From: Pontiella sulfatireligans
GTDB lineage: Bacteria; Verrucomicrobiota; Kiritimatiellia; Kiritimatiellales; Pontiellaceae
Direction: 5' to 3'
Length of the DNA stretch: 64,000 bases
Assembly (NCBI RefSeq): GCF_900890705.1
Contig: NZ_CAAHFH010000002.1
Location: forward strand, 558,001-622,000
The position numbers and the translations under genes are program-made. The notes below the pieces were generated by a model. It was given only the letters and a program-made list of their open reading frames with translations. It was not told the DNA's origin and searched no databases. The stretch's first letter is position 1, and every line of letters begins with the position of its first letter. Below, piece after piece: positions 49,224 through 60,809 of this stretch.

Positions 49224-49308
49224 GGGCGAGTGGTGAAATTGGTATACACGCGAGATTTAGGTTCTCGTGCCTAACAGCGTGCGGGTTCGAGTCCCGCCTC
49301 GCCCACCA
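49224..49308 (+). tRNA. tRNA-Leu (anticodon UAG)
   Basis: GGGCGAG pairs with CTCGCCC, followed by discriminator A and an encoded CCA. The D-arm begins TGGTGAAATTGGTATACAC, the anticodon loop is TTTAGGT in a CGAGA/TCTCG stem (anticodon TAG), a class II variable arm follows, and the T-arm is CGGGTTCGAGTCCCG. Length 85. Confidence 0.97.
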
Positions 49309-49330
49309 TCTTTAGTTAGAGGACGAAGCC

Positions 49331-49654
49331 ATGCACAGCAGCAGAGGAAAAGTGCCGACCTTTACAATGCGCCCCCACCCGGTGGTGTCTGCGTGCTTGA
49401 TCATCATCCTCATTGTGGGCCTGCTGCTGGCCATGTCGTTCTTCTCGCAGGAAGACGGCACCGGAACCTTCAAACAACGCGGTATCCTTACCCTCATCGT
49501 CACCGCCATCCTATCCATTTGCCTCACGATCCTCGCCACCGCCAAGCTGTGGTTCACACACCTTTGGAAGAAAAACTCCACCCATGCGCGCCACAAGCAG
49601 CACACCAAACACCACCCGGCCGTGCAGAATCGTGAATTCCGCGAAAAACGCTGA
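49331..49654 (+). CDS. Small hypothetical membrane protein
   Basis: 107 residues with two membrane helices, about 20-40 (VVSACLIIILIVGLLLAMSFF) and 52-72 (ILTLIVTAILSICLTILATAKLWF). The tail is His/Lys/Arg-rich (HARHKQHTKHHP), which could bind metal or contact nucleic acid. It starts 23 bp after the tRNA. No family recognised. Confidence 0.6.
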   Translation: MHSSRGKVPTFTMRPHPVVSACLIIILIVGLLLAMSFFSQEDGTGTFKQRGILTLIVTAILSICLTILATAKLWFTHLWKKNSTHARHKQHTKHHPAVQNREFREKR

Positions 49655-49710
49655 TTTTTTTATACGCATTGAAACTTGAGCCCCCTGTGGCTTAAGCAGA
49701 CAATCCTTTC

Positions 49711-50865
49711 ATGAAAATCGTATGCGCAGAAACCGTTCTCTTGGCTCAAGAAGCCTTTTCCCTCGCCGGTAAAACCGTAGTCATCCCCGACCGTGAAATC
49801 ACACGCGACGACCTCTTCGACGCCGACGCGCTCATTGTCCGCTCCAAAACCAAAATCAATGCGGATCTGATCAGCGGCACCCCGGTCAAATTTGTCGGCA
49901 CCGCCACCGCCGGCACCGACCACATCGACTCCGACGCGCTGGGCAAGCGCGGCATCTACTGGTGCGCGGCGCCCGGATGCAACGCCAACAGCGTTTCGGA
50001 ATACCTCGTGGCCGCCCTGCTCGTGCTCCGCCGGCGCCACGGCTACGACCTCGAAGGCAAAACCATCGGCGTGATCGGCTGCGGCAACGTCGGCAGCCGC
50101 GTCGTCAAGAAATGCCATGCGCTGGGCATGAACGTGCTGCGCAACGATCCCCCGCTCGCCGCCGTCTCAGCCGACCCCGACTTTCTTCCGCTGGAGCATG
50201 TGCTGGCCGAATCCGACATCGTCACCCTCCACATCCCGCTGGTAAAGACGGGGCCGTGGCCCACCGAGCGTTTAGCCGACTACCTCTTCTTTGAACAGCT
50301 CAAGCCCGGCGCCATATTCATTAACGCCGCCCGCGGCAGCGTCTGCGACTACGACGCCCTGCTCGCCGCCAAAGCCGGCGGTGCGGTGGCTCAAACCGTC
50401 ATCGATGTCTGGAACCCCGAACCGGCCTTTCGCCCCGACGTGCTCAAACTGGCCGACCTGGCCTCGCCGCATATCGCCGGCCACTCCTACGAAGGCAAGC
50501 TCAACGGCACCATCGCCTGCTACAACGAGCTCTGCAACTTTTTCGAGCTGCGCAAGAGCTGGGACATCGCCGCCTCCCTGCCCCAGCCCGACGTGCCGCA
50601 TATTGAAATCGACTGCAATGGGCGCAGCGACGAAGAGGTGCTCTACGAAATCATCGGCCAGATCTACGACATCGAAACCGACGACCGCCTCATCCGCGAT
50701 GCCTCCGTGCAAAACGAAGTCGACCGCGCGCGCAACTTTGACGCCCTCCGCAAAAGCTACCGCACCCGACGCGAATTCAAGAACACCGAACTAACCCTCA
50801 ACAACGCCGCCACCGCCCTGCGCCACAAAGCCAAGGCGCTGGGTTTCATCGTCCGCGAAGCGTAG
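49711..50865 (+). CDS. pdxB: Erythronate-4-phosphate dehydrogenase
   Basis: D-2-hydroxyacid dehydrogenase of the DXP-dependent pyridoxal phosphate route. 384 residues: FVGTATAGTDHIDSDALGKRGIYWCAAPGCNANSVSEYLVAALLVL is the PdxB signature. The NAD loop IGVIGCGNVGSRVVKKCHALGMNV and ARGSVCDYDALL follow, then SPHIAGHSYEGKLNGT with the catalytic His. The C-terminal 90 residues fit the PdxB dimerisation domain (DUF3410). Length agrees with the E. coli enzyme. Confidence 0.92.
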   Translation: MKIVCAETVLLAQEAFSLAGKTVVIPDREITRDDLFDADALIVRSKTKINADLISGTPVKFVGTATAGTDHIDSDALGKRGIYWCAAPGCNANSVSEYLVAALLVLRRRHGYDLEGKTIGVIGCGNVGSRVVKKCHALGMNVLRNDPPLAAVSADPDFLPLEHVLAESDIVTLHIPLVKTGPWPTERLADYLFFEQLKPGAIFINAARGSVCDYDALLAAKAGGAVAQTVIDVWNPEPAFRPDVLKLADLASPHIAGHSYEGKLNGTIACYNELCNFFELRKSWDIAASLPQPDVPHIEIDCNGRSDEEVLYEIIGQIYDIETDDRLIRDASVQNEVDRARNFDALRKSYRTRREFKNTELTLNNAATALRHKAKALGFIVREA

Positions 50866-50871
50866 GCACGG

Positions 50872-51207
50872 TTAAGCCTGCTCCTGGAGCCAAGCCACGA
50901 AATCCTTGCCGTAATGGAAGGTGACCTCGTCACCGGGTTTGATGTTCACCAGTGCGTGCAGCTCCTCGCCATCAAACTCGGCGTTGGGGCGGGCGGAATG
51001 GTTGAGAAACTTCAGGTCGGAGTGGCCGTTAACGCCATACTCCACCCCGTCCAAATCCGTCACCCACAGCACGTAGGTGCTGTCCTCTTGAGTGCGCTTG
51101 CCATGGTAGGTTCCGATTTTCTCGCCCGCGGCGATCCGATCAACGGCAAAAACCCCCTGTCCATCGATGCGGCTGTTTCGCACCTCCAACTTATGCATGT
51201 TCGGCAT
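50872..51207 (-). CDS. SET-domain protein
   Basis: 111 residues of a minimal SET fold: LEVRNSRIDGQGVFAVDRIAAGEKIGTYHG, YGVNGHSDLKFLNHSARPNAEFDGEELHALVNIKPGDEVTFHYG. The NHS and GDEVTFHY motifs, which build the SAM site and knot, are present; the post-SET cysteines are absent, as usual in bacterial forms. It begins 10 bp after uvrA on the same strand and is probably cotranscribed. Substrate unknown; SET proteins methylate lysines. Confidence 0.88.
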   Translation of the reverse strand: MPNMHKLEVRNSRIDGQGVFAVDRIAAGEKIGTYHGKRTQEDSTYVLWVTDLDGVEYGVNGHSDLKFLNHSARPNAEFDGEELHALVNIKPGDEVTFHYGKDFVAWLQEQA

Positions 51208-51217
51208 GCCCAAACCC

Positions 51218-54034
<2,817 letters not shown>

Positions 54035-54057
54035 AATGCATCTCCATCAAAAAAAGG

Positions 54058-54172
54058 TTCGTAGTTCCGCCTTTAAAAAAGTTTGTAGTTCCGCCTTTAG
54101 GCGGCTTCTGCGGACTGGCCGCCTAAAGGCGGAACTACAAACCTTTTCCTATTAAGGCGAAACTACAAACAG
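54058..54172. repeat. REP cluster between uvrA and the RAYT transposase
   Basis: Several copies of TTTGTAGTTCCGCCTTTA and its complement TAAAGGCGGAACTACAAAC, including the bipartite hairpin with a TTCTGCGGACTGG spacer that is the same as the insertion at 15649-15709 read in the other direction. Confidence 0.85.
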
Positions 54173-54175
54173 GCC

Positions 54176-54775
54176 TCAATCATCCCATCCGGCACCCATG
54201 TCTAGTACAGGGTAATCATTCCATTGCTTCAATACCGCTTCACGGCCCACGCCTTTAATGTATTCCGTAGCACTGGAAAACGGCCAGTCCTCCCACTGTT
54301 TAGCATAGCCATGCTTAACGGGGTTATGATGAATATAGTTTATTACTGAATAATAATGCCGGCTCGAGCGGATCCGACGGTCGGCACATCCATGCCAGCA
54401 CTTTCGCCCGCGCATTTCATCCTCGCGATTCCACAGGAATGACGTGCGGCCGTGCAGTTGCCCAATTTCGGCAATTGTTTCTTTGAGGCTATCTGTGCCC
54501 ACAAGTGCATGCCAATGATTTGGAAGCACGCACCACGCATAAAGTTGCCTACAGGAGGAGGTCAGCGATTCCAGCAGGCTTGTTTCAAATTCCGCGATGC
54601 GGACAGCTGTTTCCCCGATGAGTGGACGATGTTCAAAACATGCTGAAGAAAGGTGGAACCGCTGAAACCCGTCGGACTCAAAATGCGGAGGACTATGCCA
54701 AGGACGCTGGCCTTGCTTCCGCCGAGCCAGCAGCTCCTCCCGCTGCGCTTCGGTCAGCTTTCGCCAATCATACAT
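54176..54775 (-). CDS. REP-associated tyrosine transposase (RAYT, Y1/IS200-like)
   Basis: Single-domain HUH nuclease thought to move REP sequences. From the ATG at 54775 it has 199 residues; an in-frame TTG lies 15 bases upstream. The HUH-type histidine pair is in CVLPNHWHALVG, the catalytic Tyr in the YYSVINYIHHNPVKHGYAKQWEDWPFSSA region, and it has a domain start RFHLSSACFEHRP. It is flanked on both sides by dense REP-like repeats, as expected for a RAYT. It appears intact and is probably responsible for the repeat family in this genome. Confidence 0.9.
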   Translation of the reverse strand: MYDWRKLTEAQREELLARRKQGQRPWHSPPHFESDGFQRFHLSSACFEHRPLIGETAVRIAEFETSLLESLTSSCRQLYAWCVLPNHWHALVGTDSLKETIAEIGQLHGRTSFLWNREDEMRGRKCWHGCADRRIRSSRHYYSVINYIHHNPVKHGYAKQWEDWPFSSATEYIKGVGREAVLKQWNDYPVLDMGAGWDD

Positions 54776-54789
54776 CGTCCGATTCTCCA

Positions 54790-55338
54790 AGCAGCCTGAA
54801 GGCTGAACTACAAACCTGGTCCTCTTCTTCCGGGCAGCCTGAAGGCTGAACTACAAACCTATTCCTTCTTCCTCCGAGCAGCCTGAAGGCTGAACTACAA
54901 ACTTGCTCCTCTTCTTCCGAGCAGCCTAAAGGCGGGACTACAAACTTGCTCCTCTTCCTCCGAGCAGCCTGAAGGCTGAACTACAAACCTATTCCTTCTT
55001 CCTCCGAGCAACCTGAAGGCTGAACTACAAACCTATTCCTTCTTCCTCCGAGCAGCCTGAAGGCTGAACTACAAACTTGCTCCTCTTCTTCCGAGCAGCC
55101 TAAAGGCTGAACTACAAACTGGTTCCTCTTCCTCCGAGCAGCCTTGTTTAGGACTTCATGGTTTTTTGATGGAGGGCGACGCTCTGTCGGAGCCGTTCGG
55201 CGGATTGGCTCGGACAGAGCCTCGCCCTCCAGTCCCTTTCATGAAAAATCCAGCGCAGCGGGTGGGGGGACTAAAGGCTGGACTACAAACTTATTCCGAT
55301 TCTCCGAGCAGCCTGAAGGCTGAACTACAAACTCGCTC
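54790..55338. repeat. Tandem array of about 43-bp REP-containing units
   Basis: Nine near-identical units of 43-44 bp from 54793 to about 55140. Each has GCAGCCTGAAGGCTG (imperfect palindrome), AACTACAAAC and a pyrimidine-rich linker of CTCCTCTTCYTCCG or CTATTCCTTCTTCCTCCG type. A different insertion follows (55169-55231), then two more units to 55338. Linkers are repeated too, which rules out CRISPR. The array lies immediately upstream of the RAYT gene. Confidence 0.85.
55169..55231. repeat. Palindromic insertion within the tandem array
   Basis: TGGAGGGCGACGCTCTGTC pairs with GACAGAGCCTCGCCCTCCA around a GGAGCC...GGCTC inner stem. This is a separate REP-type family, interrupting the tandem array. 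Confidence 0.65.
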
Positions 55339-55352
55339 CTCTCCTCAAACCT

Positions 55353-55613
55353 TTATAAATCCTTTTTCCCACGATAGGTGAACAGCTGCTCCCATTCATA
55401 TTTTTCGGGGGCGCTGTAGGCGTTGAGGGCATCGAGCACCTTTTGCTGCATGTGCATCGTCAGGCGACGCCCTTTGCGCCCTTTCTGGATCTGCTTGTGC
55501 GTAATGAATCCGGGCGGAGCCACCGCAACCAGATCGTTGTTCTTAATATTCTTCTCGGTCATGATGGCATCCAATGGCTGGGTGCCGAGGTTCATTTCAA
55601 TTTCGTTAGTCAT
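55353..55613 (-). CDS. Small conserved hypothetical protein
   Basis: 86 residues from the ATG at 55613 behind AAGGAAAAACT (MTNEIEMNLGTQPLDAIMTEKNIKNNDLVAVAPPGFITHKQI...). The middle (DAIM...I.NNDLV......ITHKQIQKGRKGRRLTMHMQQKVLDALN) looks like an HTH-type protein with basic residues, but no named family is recognised. It lies downstream of the dusB-like gene on the same strand. Confidence 0.55.
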   Translation of the reverse strand: MTNEIEMNLGTQPLDAIMTEKNIKNNDLVAVAPPGFITHKQIQKGRKGRRLTMHMQQKVLDALNAYSAPEKYEWEQLFTYRGKKDL

Positions 55614-55636
55614 AGTTTTTCCTTGTTGAGTGGTGG

Positions 55637-55698
55637 GTGACGATTGAAACGTGAGGCGTGACTCTTCGCCGGGCGCAACATCACGTATCAATCGTCAC
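55637..55698. repeat. Inverted repeat at the end of the dusB-like gene
   Basis: GTGACGATTGAAACGTGA and TCACGTATCAATCGTCAC pair (with one bulged region) around about 26 bases. The right arm covers the dus stop codon, so the repeat may have supplied the present C-terminus. The family also occurs at 26405. Confidence 0.6.
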
Positions 55699-56831
55699 TC
55701 ATCACGCTTATTCTTCTCCACCAATATATCCACTTCTTCCATGATCGCATCGACCGTTAGGAGGTGCGCGAGCTTCATCAGCAACTGCTTCTTATCAAAT
55801 AGGCCCTTCACATAATAGGGAATATGCGTGCGGAACTGGATGCAGGCCGCCTCTTCAGGCGGATATTTGCAGGGCCGGCTGGCGTTTTGCTGCTTAAGTT
55901 CGTTGAGTGCCACCATGCGTTGCAGGTGCTCAGCCATCATGTTGCGCCGCTCGTAAAGGTTCGTAGTCCCGCCTTTAGGCGGTTCATTTGCACCGAGCCG
56001 TACCTTTATATCCTCAACCATAGGGGTCAGTCCTATGAAATGATGTTTTTCTTCAAAAACATTAAAACATAGGACTGACCCCTCTGCTGACCCCTCTGCC
56101 TTGATTTGTTCGAAGATCCACGGGTTGCCGATGGCGCCACGGCCGATCATTACGCCGTCGACGCCGGAGGCTTCGACCATGCGCCGCGCGTCGGCGGGCT
56201 CGAAAACGCCTCCGTTGCCAATGATGGGAATGTTGAGCGCCTGCTTCATTTCGCCGAGCGCATTCCAGTCGGGGTCGCCGCCGTGAAAGTTTTTGGCGAG
56301 CCGGGCGTGCACGGCAATCATATCCGCCCCGCTCTGCTCAACCACCTTGGCGATTTCAAGGTGGTCCGCCGTTCCCCTGTTGAATCCAATGCGGGTTTTG
56401 ACCGATACGGGCAGGGATACGGCAGCTTTGACCTTTTCGATGATCTCGCCCATGAGCGGGAGATCTTTGAGCAGCGCGGCGCCCGCGCCACGCGAAACCA
56501 CCTTTTTGACGGGGCAGCCGCAGTTGAGATCGATCCAATCGAAGATCCCGGCCTGCTCCACATATTTTGCCGCCTCGGCCATGGCCTGCGGATCGCGCCC
56601 GAAAATGTGCCCGGCAATCGGATGCTCGCCTTGGGCGGCTTCCAATACTTGGAAGGTTTTTTTGGAATCGCGCCTAATCCCCTCGGCGCTGGTCAGCTCA
56701 GTATAGACCGCGCCGGCGCCGTGCTCGAGGCACAGCGTGCGCATGGCCGCATCGGTGTAGCCCGCCATCGGCGCAAGCACCACGGGGAAACCGATTTCAA
56801 CCGATCCAAATTTTAGAGGAGGAAGCTGCAT
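55695..56831 (-). CDS. dusB: tRNA-dihydrouridine synthase (DusB-like) with repeat-encoded insertion
   Basis: 378 residues: VVLAPMAGYTDAAMRTLCLEHGAGAVYTELTSAEG, FDWIDLNCGCPVKKVVSRGAGAALLKD with catalytic Cys, PVSVKTRIGFNRGT, MIAVHARLAKNFHGGDPDW, IIGNGGVFEPADA, VMIGRGAIGNPWIFEQIKAE, then an unusual 47-residue stretch before ERRNMMAEHLQRMVALNE. That stretch (about 56100 down to 55957) is encoded by two different palindromic repeats, one GGGGTCAGTCC-type and one REP (EPPKGGTTN), both kept in frame. It falls between the barrel and the helical tRNA-binding domain. Activity may persist; untested. Confidence 0.88.
   Translation of the reverse strand: MQLPPLKFGSVEIGFPVVLAPMAGYTDAAMRTLCLEHGAGAVYTELTSAEGIRRDSKKTFQVLEAAQGEHPIAGHIFGRDPQAMAEAAKYVEQAGIFDWIDLNCGCPVKKVVSRGAGAALLKDLPLMGEIIEKVKAAVSLPVSVKTRIGFNRGTADHLEIAKVVEQSGADMIAVHARLAKNFHGGDPDWNALGEMKQALNIPIIGNGGVFEPADARRMVEASGVDGVMIGRGAIGNPWIFEQIKAEGSAEGSVLCFNVFEEKHHFIGLTPMVEDIKVRLGANEPPKGGTTNLYERRNMMAEHLQRMVALNELKQQNASRPCKYPPEEAACIQFRTHIPYYVKGLFDKKQLLMKLAHLLTVDAIMEEVDILVEKNKRDE
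55959..55985. repeat. REP arm inside the dusB-like gene
   Basis: GGTTCGTAGTCCCGCCTTTA followed by GGCGGTT, one arm of the RAYT-linked REP family. On the minus strand it encodes EPPKGGTTN, nearly the same as EPPEGGTTN in the Fur-like protein. Confidence 0.8.
56022..56083. repeat. GGGGTCAGTCC hairpin inside the dusB-like gene
   Basis: AGGGGTCAGTCCTATG pairs perfectly with CATAGGACTGACCCCT, with an inner GTTTTTC/AAAAAC stem. A further CTGACCCCTCTGC follows. Related words sit at 224, 7370-7410 and 9135. Confidence 0.8.
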
Positions 56832-56954
56832 AGGAACTGTCTCTGCTCAATAGACGGAGCAGAGGCGGTTTCTTTAACCACACAGAACGGCTTCACGCAA
56901 CCGGTAAGTTCTGGATTCCTCGAGACCACACTCCCGGCGCTCCGCCCTGCTTCC

Positions 56955-56991
56955 TAATTAAAAAGCGCCCCCCGGAAGAGAAGGGACGCTC
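56955..56991 (-). terminator. Terminator after the 891-residue secreted protein gene
   Basis: On the minus strand AGCGTCCC and GGGGGGCGCT form a stem (one G-T pair) followed by TTTTTAATT. An ATCAAACttttGTTTGAT hairpin (about 56997-57014) lies between it and the stop codon. Confidence 0.65.
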
Positions 56992-57016
56992 GTTCAATCA
57001 AACTTTTGTTTGATAT

Positions 57017-59692
57017 TTACGGTTCTACAACCTCCAGCTTCATGAACAGCTGGTTCGTGGAGCTTGATGTGTCGAAGTTAACGGCATTCACAAAGAACGT
57101 GCCGTCATCAGTGCCGCCATCGACGTTTACCGGCATTCCGGTTGTCCAGTTTCCAATCACCAGGTTGTCCCGATACAGGGTTTTCGCAACAAGCGTAGGC
57201 TCGCTGTTGATGGTGTAGAACATATAGTCACCAGAGTCCGCATCAAACATCGGCTGCGCGCCGAGATTGGTTCCATCGGTGGGAATACCGCCAAACACAT
57301 ATTCTTCCCAGTCGGTCAGAGCGTCGTTGTCGAAGTCGTCTCCAGGGTTGCCGCTTAATGCCGGATAAGCTTCCAGAAACAGCGACCAGCCCGTATCCGG
57401 CACGACCGGTTCGTCCCCGAGGATCATGCGGCAGTTCATATTATTGATCTCAAGGCCTTCTTCAGCCGCCAAAGCGGAGGGTCCATACATGCCGAAGTAA
57501 ATATCAGTCGCATTGTAGAGCGCTTCATTGGTCCAGTTGCTCTGGTCGATGGTTTTCAATATGCCGCCACTGGTGGTGGCGAGCACAAAGCTGACATCCC
57601 ACACACCGGCATTCGTGGTTTTGAGTGCCTTGTAGGTATAGACGAGCTCATCGGTTTCATAGTCAACGCCGGCTGCGCCAAGGTTGGTGACCCCGACATC
57701 ATTCAAGCTCACTGAGCCCGAAGATGCACTCGGTGCGGCTGGATCCATTGCGATCAGCAATCCTCCATCCGGCCAGGCACCATCATTGATCCAGCTGCCC
57801 TGGAGAACCCGGAACCCCAACTGGCCGTCAGGATAGGTTCCGAACGACTGCTGCGAGGGTACGTGCGGGGAGGCTGCTCCCATTCGGCTTACACCGTTTG
57901 TACTGAAGTAGAAGTCATACATAGCAAGACCAGCCAGAGCATTCCTTACAAACACTTTTGCACTCATGCTGAATTCAAGCGCATCGCCAACCTCAACCGT
58001 CTGGGGCAGGCCGTTGGTGAACATGACACCACGCCAGTTATATCCACGGTTGCCTGTGTAGGCCGTAGTTGCCGGGCGGTGAACCAGATAGATTCCAGAA
58101 GCATTCGTGCGAGCGGTTCCAAATCCCCATTCATTGTTGAGTTCATCCCAACCGTTCACCCCATTATTACCACCGGACTGGAATCTTTCTCCATTATTAT
58201 AGTTGTCGAAACTACGGGAAAAGATGATGTCGGAGCGAACTGCAGCGGGCTTGGCTTTGGCCTGGAAGAAGAAACATCTGGTTTCGCCATACGTGCCCGC
58301 GCCAGCGGTTTTCTTATTGTAATAGCCTACCGCGGCGACATCTTCCATGTCGGGTTGCGGGGTCACGAGGGTGCTACCTAACACTGCCTTTCCGTTATGG
58401 ATCGGGCTGAACTTATACCATTGCAGATCTGCTTCCACGTCCAATGCAAACGTCGTTGTTGTCGCACCCGGAAGGTTCAGTTCTTGGCTGGCATACCACT
58501 CACCCGTTCCCTTCTGAATCACAACACGGAGATCATTGGTGTTGGCATTGCCTGTTTCCCACATCGTCATGGAAAGATCGCTTAGGGCTGTATTGGTGCC
58601 GAGGAATTCATTCCAGACCACCATGTGCTCATATAATGCAGAATTATTACCAAACTGAATCGCATCGTTGCCGTTTCCGCCGTCTCGAACATTTCGAGTG
58701 GCCCAATAGACTGTGGCATTGCCATTGAACTTCGGCGACAGAACATCGTTATCGAGGTTGTAGCCTGACAGAGGCTGCGATTCGAAGAAATCCACGTAGC
58801 TGTTCTTGCTGCCCATTTCAAGAGCGGCAGCGGCCGTTACAATGTTGGTGGCACCACCCCATTCAACAATCGTTTCGCTCGGAACAATAGAGTTGGACTG
58901 AATTTCGAATCGGTCGATCATGCGGTTGGTGACGCCAGCTTTGCTATCGGAATAATCTGTAGAGAAAGAACCATAAAAGCTGTTATCATCCAGCAATTCA
59001 GAACCAACAGTCATCCCAACAAATGTGTGGCTCAGCAAATTGGAACCTGTAGTCAAATTTGAAAGCGTAGCCTCCAAGCCCCAATCGGAAGCAGTGCTTC
59101 CCTTTGTCAACGTGGCCGAAAGCTGAAGCCAGTCACTTTCGTCTATGAGTGATGTAAGTCCTATATCCGCTTCGCTCCCGGAGGATGCGGACGTGGCCGG
59201 ATTTATCTTTCCCGTACCGTTCAGGCCGGCAAACAGTTGGAGCGCCCCATCTGTGCGACGCCGATAAGCTACACGAACAAACGTGTTGCCGCTGGCGTCG
59301 TCGTAGAACCGAACCCCCATCATATCCCGGTTATTAGCTCCTGCAGCAGCAACGGAATGAAATTTGAACACGGTGGACACCGTCATTTGAGCGCCAGCAC
59401 TAGCCATAGTTACCTCTTTGTTGTTTACAGCGAGATGCCAATCTGACGGAGACTCCATTGCCACGGTTCCTACGTTACCGGAATACCCCGTTCCGTTGGT
59501 CGTGACAGTAGCTGTGTTATTGGTAGGATCATAGTTTCCCTGCCAGATAACATCATCCAGCAACGGCCCGTTTGTATAACCTTCGCTTCCCGTGAAATCG
59601 ACGAATGCTTCCGTTGCCGCATTCGCCTGCCCAGCCGCCAATAATCCGACGACCGTCAACGCATATAGTGCTAATTGCTTTCTCATCTTCAT
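57017..59692 (-). CDS. Large secreted protein, LamG-like beta-sandwich repeats, Asp-rich C-terminal motif
   Basis: 891 residues from the ATG behind GGAGGAGATAGAC. A signal peptide covers about 1-25 (MKMRKQLALYALTVVGLLAAGQANA). Most of the protein is Ser/Thr/Asn-rich beta sequence in at least two lectin/LamG-like units (TNGPLLDDVIWQGNYDP...; FSRSFDNYNNGERFQSGG...). Near the end PGDDFDNDALTDWEEYVFGGIP resembles calcium-binding DxDxDG-type motifs common at the C-termini of exported PVC proteins. I infer a cell-surface or exported carbohydrate-associated protein. No catalytic motif is seen. AT-richer than neighbours. Confidence 0.7.
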   Translation of the reverse strand: MKMRKQLALYALTVVGLLAAGQANAATEAFVDFTGSEGYTNGPLLDDVIWQGNYDPTNNTATVTTNGTGYSGNVGTVAMESPSDWHLAVNNKEVTMASAGAQMTVSTVFKFHSVAAAGANNRDMMGVRFYDDASGNTFVRVAYRRRTDGALQLFAGLNGTGKINPATSASSGSEADIGLTSLIDESDWLQLSATLTKGSTASDWGLEATLSNLTTGSNLLSHTFVGMTVGSELLDDNSFYGSFSTDYSDSKAGVTNRMIDRFEIQSNSIVPSETIVEWGGATNIVTAAAALEMGSKNSYVDFFESQPLSGYNLDNDVLSPKFNGNATVYWATRNVRDGGNGNDAIQFGNNSALYEHMVVWNEFLGTNTALSDLSMTMWETGNANTNDLRVVIQKGTGEWYASQELNLPGATTTTFALDVEADLQWYKFSPIHNGKAVLGSTLVTPQPDMEDVAAVGYYNKKTAGAGTYGETRCFFFQAKAKPAAVRSDIIFSRSFDNYNNGERFQSGGNNGVNGWDELNNEWGFGTARTNASGIYLVHRPATTAYTGNRGYNWRGVMFTNGLPQTVEVGDALEFSMSAKVFVRNALAGLAMYDFYFSTNGVSRMGAASPHVPSQQSFGTYPDGQLGFRVLQGSWINDGAWPDGGLLIAMDPAAPSASSGSVSLNDVGVTNLGAAGVDYETDELVYTYKALKTTNAGVWDVSFVLATTSGGILKTIDQSNWTNEALYNATDIYFGMYGPSALAAEEGLEINNMNCRMILGDEPVVPDTGWSLFLEAYPALSGNPGDDFDNDALTDWEEYVFGGIPTDGTNLGAQPMFDADSGDYMFYTINSEPTLVAKTLYRDNLVIGNWTTGMPVNVDGGTDDGTFFVNAVNFDTSSSTNQLFMKLEVVEP

Positions 59693-60024
59693 GTCTATCT
59701 CCTCCGTTTTTACACGGTTTATTTTTCCTCGCCCAACCGGCGCCTCCCTCGAACCGCCTCCAGTTGGCCGCCCATCAAGCCGGGCCCTCATTCCTACTGC
59801 TTGATAGTGAGTACTAAACCACCCAAACAGGAATGTTAACACAGCCATTCCCGCAAAATACTATGCGGATATTATCCTTCAAAACCGATGCCTCAACGTG
59901 GATGGAAATCACTTTAGCCTTGTGCCCCAGGGGCATACATGACCGCAAAGGTCGTATTTCGCTCTCTGCACGAAGGGAAGGAATTATAAGGAAGGAATGG
60001 CTGAAGGCCCTCCCCTAATGAATA

Positions 60025-60594
60025 GGAGGTTAAGCATTGCCTTTCAGTCGATTTGCTACGCAACCTCTTCATATTCAACGCATAGAAGGATCGAGGCAGC
60101 TCGCTGGATTCGGCGCTTCAGAATGATGACCGCAAAGATGGGACAGGGCCTTTCATACCCTCTCCGAGGCACAATAAAGTTTCTGCGGATGGCAAAGTCG
60201 CCTCACAAAAAAAGGAAATGGATAGTTTTTGTCCACCCGTTTATTCATAGCGAAAAAGAGTAAAAAGGAGCTGGAATCCGGCTCCTCGTATATTTTTATG
60301 GAGGATGAGGACTTTTCGCAGATTAGGGGTCTACAGCGAGCGTTTGCAACGAATGTAGGAAAAGCAACGAATCAAATGGACTGGAAACGTTGCCACATAT
60401 CTGAAAACGGGGATTAATCATGGGAAGAGCACTGGCCGGCGCACCTCATCGCAACGAGCCAACATGCCGGAACATTCGTTGCTTTTCCTACATTCGTTGC
60501 CACTAAAATCTGCGAAGAACCTGGAATCCTTAGTATCTTAGCGCCTTTGCGGTCAAAAAACACCGTCGTGGAGAACCTGAAGTGCTTAACCTCC
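60025..60594. repeat. Fold-back element of four nested inverted repeats
   Basis: From outside in: GGAGGTTAAGCA (60025) with TGCTTAACCTCC (60583); GACCGCAAAG (60128) with CTTTGCGGTC (60545); TTCGCAGATT (60315) with AATCTGCGAA (60507); and a 27-bp arm starting GCAACGAATGTAGG (60346) with its complement ending at 60500. The order is perfectly nested. Confidence 0.65.
60346..60500. repeat. 27-bp inverted repeat (GCAACGAATG family)
   Basis: The left arm GCAACGAATGTAGGAAAAGC plus AACGAAT and its exact complement are separated by about 100 bases. The same family, with GAATGAATGTAAAGC, is at 12100-12167. Confidence 0.75.
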
Positions 60595-60757
60595 CTCCCA
60601 TTAAGCCCCCCGCCGTCGCAGGAAGGTTGTTGTATTGGTTCAAGTCCCATCTACGGGGAAACAATGGAATAAGTGAGATCGTAGATAGGATAAGAAGGCA
60701 GTTGAGATAAAGGTGTATGGTCCAGCCAAAAGCTGGTTCTGGATAGCCTCTGAAACC

Positions 60758-60797
60758 TAAAAAAGGAGACCACTACGGCCTCCTTTGCAGCGGTCTC
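60758..60797 (-). terminator. Terminator after the coiled-coil/HTH gene
   Basis: On the minus strand GAGACCGCTGC...GTAGTGGTCTCC forms a stem with an inner AAGGAGG loop, followed by TTTTTTAGG. It lies about 13 bp past the stop of the gene at 60810. Confidence 0.7.
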
Positions 60798-60809
60798 AGG
60801 CAAAGGGAG

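Larger units (their letters stand above)
59693..60757. other. Gene-free stretch of about 1 kb with nested inverted repeats
   Basis: No supported gene; several short open frames are unconvincing. The first 160 bases hold the leader of the secreted-protein gene. The rest is dominated by the fold-back structure at 60025-60594. Near 60632 GGTTCAAGTCCCATCTACGGGG resembles a tRNA 3' end, but no matching 5' acceptor strand is present. Confidence 0.5.

Noticed and set aside
54790..55338. CRISPR array
   Set aside because: The repeats are spaced regularly at about 43 bp, but the linkers are themselves nearly identical and pyrimidine-rich. There are no unique spacers and no cas genes.
60560..60660. tRNA gene or att site
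   Set aside because: GGTTCAAGTCCCATCTACGGGG looks like a T-arm plus acceptor end, but the T stem has a mismatch and no complementary 5' acceptor, D-arm or anticodon arm can be built upstream.
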